From: an uncultured Acetatifactor sp.
Lineage (GTDB): Bacteria > Bacillota > Clostridia > Lachnospirales > Lachnospiraceae
Direction of reading: 5' to 3'
DNA: 49,224 bases
NCBI GenBank assembly: GCA_910586515.1
Contig: CAJUGL010000001.1
Span: 82,111-131,334, forward strand
Below are positions 43,695 through 49,224 of the stretch, piece after piece. Below the pieces are notes generated by a model. The model had not been told where the DNA came from. It saw nothing but the letters and a program-made list of their open reading frames with translations, and searched no databases. Position numbers and translations under genes: made by a program. Every line of letters starts with the position of its first letter. Within the stretch, counting starts at the first letter, position 1.

Positions 43695-43871
43695 ATGTCG
43701 AACGTAATCGTAAAAGAAAACGAAACATTAGACAGCGCTTTGCGTCGTTTTAAAAGGAGCTGTGCTAAGGCTGGAATCCAGCAAGAGATTCGCAAGCGTG
43801 AGCATTACGAGAAACCTAGCGTAAGACGTAAGAAAAAGTCTGAAGCCGCTAGAAAACGTAAATATAACTAA
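43695..43871 (+). CDS. rpsU: 30S ribosomal protein S21
   Basis: A 58-residue, very basic ribosomal protein. MSNVIVKENETLDSALRRFK is the conserved S21 start and the tail is Lys/Arg-rich (RRKKKSEAARKRKYN). Upstream in-frame ATGs would add a non-family extension. A GGGAGG lies before ATG 43695. It is flanked by its own promoter and terminator, so it is probably monocistronic. Confidence 0.97.
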   Translation: MSNVIVKENETLDSALRRFKRSCAKAGIQQEIRKREHYEKPSVRRKKKSEAARKRKYN

Positions 43872-43879
43872 GCGCCTCG

Positions 43880-43906
43880 TCCCCGGTCCATGTGACTGGG
43901 GATTTT
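43880..43906 (+). terminator. Terminator after rpsU
   Basis: TCCCCGGTC pairs with GACTGGGGA, a stem with one mismatch and a short loop (CATGT), followed by TTTT. Confidence 0.8.
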
Positions 43907-44008
43907 GCATGCTCATTATTTTAAAAGCAGGACAGTTTGCTGGAATATATCCGGCTGCATTTTCATATTCTTATGACAAAGATAAGGAATATGGGGTGTG
44001 GCATTTTT

Positions 44009-45169
44009 ATGTTTGGAACAAAAAAGCTTACGGCGGTGGTCCTGGCGCTGGTGTTGATGATTCTGCCGGCTGCCTCCGTTCATGCGGGGGTTGCGGTTTC
44101 TTCTCCCTCCGTTATTCTGATCGAGAGTTCTACGGGACAGGTGATTTACGAAGTTGATTCCACCCAGAGGCGCTCGCCGGCCAGCATCACGAAAATCATG
44201 ACGCTGCTTCTCGCCTTTGAGGCCATCGATGCAGGAAAGGTTAAGCTGACGGATCAGGTGACCACCAGTGAATATGCCAGTTCCATGGGGGGATCGCAGG
44301 TGTTTCTTGCTGCCGGGGAAGTACAGACACTGGATACCATGATTAAATGCATCGCGGTATCTTCCGGCAATGACGCCAGTGTGGCAGTGGCGGAGCATAT
44401 CGCCGGCAGTGAAGAGGCCTTTGTGGCGCTGATGAATGAGAAGGCGGCGGAACTCGGCATGACGGATACGCATTTCGAGGATTGCTGCGGACTCAGCGAT
44501 TCGGATAATCACTATACTTCTGCGAGAGACGTGGCGGTCATGTCCAGGGAACTGACGGTAAAACATCCGGAAATATTTAATTATACGAAAATCTGGATGG
44601 AAGATATCACTCATGAAACCAGGCAGGGGACGATTAATTTTACCTTGTCCAGCACAAATAAGCTGCTGAAGCAGTACCAGTGGACTACCGGGCTGAAGAC
44701 GGGATCAACTTCAAAGGCTAAATATTGCTTTGCCGCCACAGCTTCCAAGGACGGCATAGATTTGATTGCCGTAGTGATGGGCGCGCCGGATTATAAAACC
44801 AGATTCGGGGATGCGCAGACGCTTTTAACCTATGGGTTCAGCGTATGCGATATATACATAGACGAAAACAGAGACCCTCTGGCGCCCCTGGCCGTGGAGG
44901 GAGGCGTAGCCCAGGAAGTCGGTATAAAATATCAGGAAGAATTTCGCTATCTGGACACGGCGGGAAATGATCTGACATCTGTGCAGAAAGTGCTGGATTT
45001 GCCGGAGAAGGTTCTGGCTCCTGTGGAGGCGGGAACGGAGGCGGGAAGAGCCAGATATCTGATAAACGGAGCGGAGATAGGCAGCGTGCCTGTATTGTTT
45101 GCAGAGGATGTGGCGAAGGCGGGATATTCCGATTATTTGAAAAAGGTATTCGGCGTCTTTCTCCTGTAG
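44009..45169 (+). CDS. dacF: Serine D-Ala-D-Ala carboxypeptidase (DacF/PBP5-like)
   Basis: A 386-residue penicillin-binding protein that trims the terminal D-Ala from peptidoglycan stem peptides. The signal peptide is TKKLTAVVLALVLMILPAASVHA. The active-site motifs are S59-I-T-K62, S119-G-N121 and K230-T-G232. A PBP5-type C-terminal beta domain follows (from about 275), and the hydrophobic amphipathic end YSDYLKKVFGVFLL may anchor it in the membrane. ATG 44009 is chosen because the signal peptide begins there. In-frame upstream ATGs at 43937 and 43991 are less suitable. A second paralogue is at 47702. Confidence 0.93.
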   Translation: MFGTKKLTAVVLALVLMILPAASVHAGVAVSSPSVILIESSTGQVIYEVDSTQRRSPASITKIMTLLLAFEAIDAGKVKLTDQVTTSEYASSMGGSQVFLAAGEVQTLDTMIKCIAVSSGNDASVAVAEHIAGSEEAFVALMNEKAAELGMTDTHFEDCCGLSDSDNHYTSARDVAVMSRELTVKHPEIFNYTKIWMEDITHETRQGTINFTLSSTNKLLKQYQWTTGLKTGSTSKAKYCFAATASKDGIDLIAVVMGAPDYKTRFGDAQTLLTYGFSVCDIYIDENRDPLAPLAVEGGVAQEVGIKYQEEFRYLDTAGNDLTSVQKVLDLPEKVLAPVEAGTEAGRARYLINGAEIGSVPVLFAEDVAKAGYSDYLKKVFGVFLL

Positions 45170-45217
45170 TTTCTGCAGGGTACCCGCAGAGCTGGCTGAA
45201 GCTTTGCGGGGCAGAAA
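45170..45217 (+). other. Long nested hairpin after dacF
   Basis: An inner stem, CCCGCAGAGCT (45183-45193) / AGCTTTGCGGG (45200-45210), has one mismatch. An outer stem, TTTCTGC (45170-45176) / GCAGAAA (45211-45217), encloses it. The outer arm begins directly at the stop codon of dacF. No T-tract follows, so it is more likely an mRNA-stability or processing structure than a terminator. Confidence 0.55.
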
Positions 45218-45246
45218 TAAGGGGGCGACTCCGGCGGAGGACTTGT

Positions 45247-46101
45247 ATGATAGATTTGCTGATTACCGCAGCGGGAATTGCTGCAGTTGTTCTTATGTGG
45301 GTGATGCTATATGACAGCAATCGATTTGTGGTCAGAGAGCACACCGTGACAGACGGCCGAATCATACGGCCGTGCCGCGCAGTGCTTTTGACGGATCTGC
45401 ACAATAAACGTTACGGAAAAAATAATGAAGGTCTCCTTGGGGCAATCCGGGAGGCAAAGCCGGACTTCGTTCTGGCGGCGGGCGATCTGCTGACCGCGAA
45501 ACCGGGGGAATCCCTGGAACCTGCGCTGGCGCTCTTGCGGACTCTTGCTGCGGAGTATCCTATTTTTTATGCCAACGGAAACCACGAGCAGCGTCTGAAG
45601 CTCTATCCGGAGACATACGGAGATATGGCGGAACGATACGGCTCTGCGCTGCAGGAGATGGGGGTGGAGCCCCTGGTGAACGGACATGTGCGTTTACCTG
45701 AATACGGAATTGCGATATACGGAGCCGAAATTGACAAATATTACTACAGGCGCTTTAGGACGGGCAATATGTCTTCCGATTATCTTGAGCGTCTAATGGG
45801 ACAGGCTTCAGGGGAGATGTATACCGTTCTTCTGGCTCACCATCCCAATTATTTTCCGCAGTATGCCGCGTGGGGGGCTGACCTGACCCTGTCCGGTCAT
45901 ATTCATGGGGGTGTGGCCAGGGTACCGTTTTGGGGCAGGGGAGTGATTTCTCCGGCATGGCGGCTGTTTCCCAGATATGACGGCGGAATTTTCCGGGAAG
46001 GAAAGGCTGTTATGGTGCTGAGCAGAGGGCTGGGGATCCATACTATTCCGGTGAGGGTGTTTAATCCAGGGGAGCTTTGGGTTATTGATTTTACTTCGTA
46101 A
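45247..46101 (+). CDS. Membrane-anchored metallophosphoesterase (YkuE/YaeI-like)
   Basis: A 284-residue calcineurin-type phosphoesterase. An N-terminal hydrophobic helix (about 3-22) anchors it. Metal ligands appear in LTDLHNKRYG (Asp, His), AAGDLL (Asp), NGNHEQ (Asn, His), LAHHPNYFP (His) and SGHIHGGVARVP (two His). The substrate could be a lipid-linked or nucleotide phosphate; YaeI-type enzymes act on lipid X analogues, but that cannot be assumed in a Gram-positive. ATG 45247 follows GGAGG. Its TAA stop is part of repeat copy B. Confidence 0.88.
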   Translation: MIDLLITAAGIAAVVLMWVMLYDSNRFVVREHTVTDGRIIRPCRAVLLTDLHNKRYGKNNEGLLGAIREAKPDFVLAAGDLLTAKPGESLEPALALLRTLAAEYPIFYANGNHEQRLKLYPETYGDMAERYGSALQEMGVEPLVNGHVRLPEYGIAIYGAEIDKYYYRRFRTGNMSSDYLERLMGQASGEMYTVLLAHHPNYFPQYAAWGADLTLSGHIHGGVARVPFWGRGVISPAWRLFPRYDGGIFREGKAVMVLSRGLGIHTIPVRVFNPGELWVIDFTS

Positions 46102-46129
46102 CAGTTCAGACAGGGCGCTGAACTGTTAC
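46098..46129 (+). repeat. Dispersed palindromic repeat, copy B
   Basis: GTAACAGTTCAG (46098-46109), loop ACAGGGCG, CTGAACTGTTAC (46118-46129): a perfect 12-bp inverted repeat. It contains the TAA stop codon of the metallophosphoesterase. Copies A (18976) and C (23363) share the core. Confidence 0.88.
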
Positions 46130-46168
46130 TTTGCTTCTGATTCGTGACATGGAGAACGCATGTTTTTC

Positions 46169-46197
46169 TTGCAATAAAAGGGAAAAAACGGTAAAAT
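46169..46197 (+). promoter_or_regulatory. Promoter of scpA-scpB
   Basis: TTGCAA (46169-46174), 17-bp spacer, TAAAAT (46192-46197). The spacer contains AAAAGGGAAAA, much like the iorA promoter spacer at 19041-19057, which also lies downstream of a copy of the palindromic repeat. Confidence 0.6.
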
Positions 46198-46270
46198 AAT
46201 AATCTGCAGCAGCGGTTCCGGGCCGGCCTGTCCGCAGACAAAAACGGAAGAGACCATATATGAGGATGCC

Positions 46271-47014
46271 ATGGCGATACCTGTAAAACTGGAAGTCTTT
46301 GAAGGCCCGCTGGACCTTCTGCTTCATCTGATTGATAAAAATAAAGTAGACATATATGATATTCCTATCGTGGTGATCACGGAGCAATATCTTGATTACA
46401 TCCGCCGGATGGAAATCAGCGATATGAATGTGATGAGCGAATTTCTGGTCATGGCGGCTACGCTTATTGACATCAAGTGCAGGATGCTGCTTCCCAGGGA
46501 AACGGACGAGGAGGGCGAGGAGGAAGACCCCCGGCAGGAACTGGTTCAGAAGCTGCTGGAGTATAAGATGTACAAGTATATGTCTTTCGAACTGCGGGAC
46601 CGTCAGGTGGATGCCGCCCGAAATATGTACAGGGAGAAAAATCTGCCTCCCGAGGTTGCGCAGTACAAGCATCCGCTGAACTATGAGGAACTGATTGGAG
46701 AGATGACGCTGAGCCGGCTTCATGAGATTTTTAAATCCATTGTCCGGCGGCAGGAGGAACGGAAGGATCCTATCCGGAGCCAGTATGGCAATATCGAAAA
46801 AGAAGAGATCGATATGGACAGGAAGATTCTCTATGTGGAGGCTTATGCCAGAGAGCACAAAAGGTTCGGTTTTCGCGGACTGTTGGAGGGGCAGGGCAGT
46901 AAGATGGAAGTGATCGTTACTTTCCTGGTGATCTTGGAACTGATGAAGACGGGAAAGATCACCATCTGCCAGGAGAATATTTTCGACGATATTATGATTA
47001 CCTCGTTATTGTAA
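46271..47014 (+). CDS. scpA: Condensin kleisin subunit ScpA
   Basis: A 247-residue kleisin that bridges the two SMC heads and binds ScpB. The N-terminus PVKLEVFEGPLDLLLHLIDKNKVDIYDIPI is the ScpA hallmark. A mid-region acidic linker (TDEEGEEEDPRQELVQKLLEY) leads to the C-terminal winged helix (about 165-247, ending FDDIMITSLL). The length is normal. The partner scpB follows after 37 bases, and smc lies earlier in this window at 6090. Confidence 0.97.
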   Translation: MAIPVKLEVFEGPLDLLLHLIDKNKVDIYDIPIVVITEQYLDYIRRMEISDMNVMSEFLVMAATLIDIKCRMLLPRETDEEGEEEDPRQELVQKLLEYKMYKYMSFELRDRQVDAARNMYREKNLPPEVAQYKHPLNYEELIGEMTLSRLHEIFKSIVRRQEERKDPIRSQYGNIEKEEIDMDRKILYVEAYAREHKRFGFRGLLEGQGSKMEVIVTFLVILELMKTGKITICQENIFDDIMITSLL

Positions 47015-47051
47015 AAATGCCTCACTGCAGTGGGGACAGGGAGCCGCAGAA

Positions 47052-47621
47052 ATGAAAAAGACAAAAAAGGAAGCGGTCATGGAGGCCGTATTGTTTTCAA
47101 TGGGAGAGTCTGTGGATATAAGCCGCCTGGCGGACGTGATCGAAGAGGATGTCAATACCACGAAGGAACTTTTAAAACAGATGCAGGCACGGTACGAGCG
47201 GGACGACCGGGGAATTACTCTGGCTTGGTTTGACGAGGCCGTTCAGCTGTGCACCAAGGAAGATATGTATGAGTATCTGGTTAAAATTGCCAAAGCCCCG
47301 AAAAAAATGACGCTTACCGACACCGCGCTGGAGACTCTTTCCATCATCGCGTACAAGCAGCCCGTCACCAGAGTGGAGGTGGAGCGCGTCAGGGGAGTCA
47401 ACTGTGATCATGCCATCAACAAGCTTCTGGAGTATGATCTGATCACGGAACTGGGCCGTATGGATGCCCCGGGCAGACCCCTGCTTTTTGGCACTACCGA
47501 GCAGTTCCTGCGGTGCTTTGGCGTGAGAAGCCTGGAAGAGCTGCCGGAGCTGAATCCTGTTCAGATGGAAGAATTCAAGCAGCAGGCAGAGGCGGAGGCG
47601 CAGCTGCAGCTGGAAGTTTAG
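47052..47621 (+). CDS. scpB: Condensin subunit ScpB
   Basis: A 189-residue protein with two winged-helix domains (about 8-85 and 90-165) that dimerises and binds the ScpA linker. Recognisable blocks are EAVLFSMGESVDISRLAD, TLSIIAYKQPVTRVEVERVRG and LITELGRMDAPGRPLLFGTT. The glutamate-rich C-terminus is usual. GGGAG precedes the ATG, and the gene shares a transcript with scpA. Confidence 0.97.
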   Translation: MKKTKKEAVMEAVLFSMGESVDISRLADVIEEDVNTTKELLKQMQARYERDDRGITLAWFDEAVQLCTKEDMYEYLVKIAKAPKKMTLTDTALETLSIIAYKQPVTRVEVERVRGVNCDHAINKLLEYDLITELGRMDAPGRPLLFGTTEQFLRCFGVRSLEELPELNPVQMEEFKQQAEAEAQLQLEV

Positions 47622-47701
47622 GGCCATGTAGCATTATGGACTTGCCGTAAAACATAAAGTGTGAAAACAGCCTCATATATTATTAAAAATCCCGTTGAAA
47701 G

Positions 47702-49015
47702 ATGAACAGAATGAAAATGCGGATGAAAAAAATAACAGGAGGCTTTTTTTGCGCCCTCATCTGGCTGATGACTGCGGTAATGCCCGTTCGGGGAGAGGAG
47801 CTGCAGCTGTACGCTACTGCGGCAGTGCTCATGGACGCGGATTCCGGACGAGTGCTGTATGGAAAAAACCAGGACGCAGTCATGGCCATGGCCAGCACTA
47901 CCAAGATCATGACCTGTATCCTGGTGTTGGAAAATGCCGCGCCGGAAGATAAGCTCACGGTATCGGCATATGCCGCGAGTATGCCCAAGGTCAAGCTCTA
48001 CATACAAAAAGGGGAACAATATGCGGTAGGCGATTTACTGTATTCCCTGATGCTGGAATCTCATAATGATTCCGCGGCAGCTCTTGCGGAATATATCGGG
48101 AAACAGTACCTGCCCCAGGAGCTTAGAGAGAAGGATACGGCTGAGTATACAGTGGAGGAGAGCAGGCAGGCTATGGCGGCGTTTGCGTCGCTGATGAATC
48201 AAAAGGCCGCGCAGCTTGGCTGCGAAAATACCTGGTTTATTACGCCGAACGGACTGGATGCCACGGAAACCCTGGTTCAGAAAGACGGGAGCGCTCTCCA
48301 GAGAGAACATTGCACCACTGCCCGGGAACTGGCAGGAATTATGGCATACTGCATCAGGCAGTCTCCTGCCCAAGAGGAATTTCTGCGGATTACGCGTACC
48401 GGGAACTATAGCTTCTCCGCCAACGGCAGAAGCTTTTCCTGCACGAACCACAATGCCTTTTTGAGTATGATGGACGGCGCGCTGACCGGAAAGACCGGCT
48501 TTACCAATAAGGCCGGCTACTGCTATGTGGGGGCGCTGGAACGGGATGGCAGGACCTTTGTGGTAGCGCTGCTGGCCTGCGGCTGGCCGAACAACAAGAC
48601 TTATAAATGGAGTGATACAAGAGCCCTGATGCAGTACGGGCTTGACAATTACTTCTACAGAAGCTTTGACCAGGAGGGAACAGCTTTTGACGAAAGCGTG
48701 CTGAAACCTCTTCCGGTACAGAACGGACAGACGGATATCCTGGGGGACCAGGCCTATATGGCTGTCAGGGTGGAGAGCGGGGAAGGGATGCGGGAAGGCG
48801 TGCTGATGCGCGCGGACGAAACCGTTCAGGTCCAGTATACCCTGGAGACGGACCGGCTGACGGCTCCCGTGGCGGAAAACACGCCTGTGGGCAGTGTGGA
48901 ATATATTCTGGGAGATACGGTTTACCGTAGAGACAAAATCGTCACGGCGGGTGATCTGGGAGCTGTGGACACAGAATGGTGCCTGATGCAGATTCTGGAG
49001 AGGTTCCTTCTATAA
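47702..49015 (+). CDS. Serine D-Ala-D-Ala carboxypeptidase, second paralogue
   Basis: A 437-residue DacF/PBP5-type enzyme. A basic start and hydrophobic stretch (MKKITGGFFCALIWLMTAVMP) form the signal peptide. The motifs are S65-T-T-K68, S120-H-N122 (SHN instead of SGN) and KTG in LTGKTGFTNKAG. Compared with the protein at 44009 it has a longer loop after the SxN motif. A C-terminal beta domain follows. The ribosome binding site is weak, so the start could be one of several nearby ATGs (47702, 47711). Many sporulating Firmicutes encode several such paralogues; whether this one is spore-specific cannot be said. Confidence 0.9.
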   Translation: MNRMKMRMKKITGGFFCALIWLMTAVMPVRGEELQLYATAAVLMDADSGRVLYGKNQDAVMAMASTTKIMTCILVLENAAPEDKLTVSAYAASMPKVKLYIQKGEQYAVGDLLYSLMLESHNDSAAALAEYIGKQYLPQELREKDTAEYTVEESRQAMAAFASLMNQKAAQLGCENTWFITPNGLDATETLVQKDGSALQREHCTTARELAGIMAYCIRQSPAQEEFLRITRTGNYSFSANGRSFSCTNHNAFLSMMDGALTGKTGFTNKAGYCYVGALERDGRTFVVALLACGWPNNKTYKWSDTRALMQYGLDNYFYRSFDQEGTAFDESVLKPLPVQNGQTDILGDQAYMAVRVESGEGMREGVLMRADETVQVQYTLETDRLTAPVAENTPVGSVEYILGDTVYRRDKIVTAGDLGAVDTEWCLMQILERFLL

Positions 49016-49135
49016 AAAGCGATTCTTTTCCAAAATAATCGGCGGGTTTCGGGGAATTCCGGAACCCGTTATGCGGTCAGGGGATTGTTTTTGCTCTGTT
49101 CCTAAAAATCAGGTTAAAAAATAATGAAAAAAATT

Positions 49136-49165
49136 GCAATTCGTCCTTTGCGAGTTGCTTTTTTT
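49136..49165 (+). terminator. Rho-independent terminator after the second carboxypeptidase
   Basis: GCAATTCG (49136-49143) pairs with CGAGTTGC (49151-49158) with one G-U pair, followed by seven T. The A-rich stretch before it could also let it act in reverse. Another GC-rich inverted repeat (CGGGTTTC...GGAACCCG) lies upstream at about 49044-49070. Confidence 0.85.
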
Positions 49166-49224
49166 GTGTTATACTCCTGAGTTTGACACCTGAAACAGCA
49201 AAAAAGTCCCAGAGGCCTTGAATT

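Noticed and set aside
49148..49175. Promoter after the last terminator (TTGCGA, TATACT with TGT upstream).
   Set aside because: The -35 match is poor and overlaps the terminator stem, and the gene it would serve lies outside the window.

Overview
The window reads as chromosomal DNA of a Gram-positive, low-to-mid GC anaerobe, most likely a gut clostridium of the Lachnospiraceae type. This is inferred from the gene order (YceD/DUF177-rpmF-plsX-acpP-rnc-smc-ftsY; scpA-scpB next to D,D-carboxypeptidases), from purine-rich ribosome binding sites before almost every gene, from lipoprotein-type binding proteins, and from strict-anaerobe enzymes (indolepyruvate:ferredoxin oxidoreductase and a RACo-like [2Fe-2S]/ASKHA protein). 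No rRNA, tRNA, CRISPR array, insertion sequence or phage gene was seen. No gene-free stretch exceeds 300 bases.

Layout. 1-2966: a DUF1854 protein and a partner ABC exporter with a zinc-ribbon N-terminal extension. 3010-10644: a housekeeping run behind a consensus promoter (YceD-like protein, L32), then a terminator and a second promoter for plsX, acpP, rnc, smc and ftsY. 10718-13178: threonine ammonia-lyase with an unusual N-terminal extension, and a YitT-family membrane protein. 13247-17217 (minus strand): a hybrid two-receiver histidine kinase followed by a solute-binding lipoprotein with no permease. 17468-23366: RACo-like activator, iorA, iorB, phenylacetate-CoA ligase and a double-ACT protein, a likely aryl-pyruvate/aryl-acetate catabolic set. 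23423-28125: a hotdog thioesterase (minus strand), thrC, deoC and an aminopeptidase P. 28284-33977: an AlkD-like HEAT protein, a MATE transporter, a shortened solute-binding lipoprotein and alaS. 34066-34845: a secreted LysM protein closed by a strong terminator.

34952-43477 is the most unusual part. Two overlapping genes encode MutS-type ATPases with atypical Walker motifs. They run directly into a large regulator with two helix-turn-helix-like segments and TPR-like helices. Next comes a perfect 20-bp palindrome whose right arm overlaps the -35 box of a good promoter, and then two translationally coupled half-size ABC exporters. A possible 34-residue peptide ORF lies between regulator and transporter. 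Base composition falls inside the regulator gene and stays low through the ABC pair, which suggests a cassette of different origin. My working hypothesis is a regulator-operator-exporter module, possibly peptide-responsive, attached to a MutS-like ATPase pair. I do not recognise it as a described system, and its function is not shown by the sequence.

43584-49224: rpsU with its own promoter and terminator, a D,D-carboxypeptidase, a membrane-anchored metallophosphoesterase, scpA, scpB and a second D,D-carboxypeptidase. A short palindromic repeat (arms around CAGTTCAG/CTGAACTG) occurs at least three times, at or just after stop codons. It looks like a dispersed intergenic element acting as a mRNA 3'-end hairpin.
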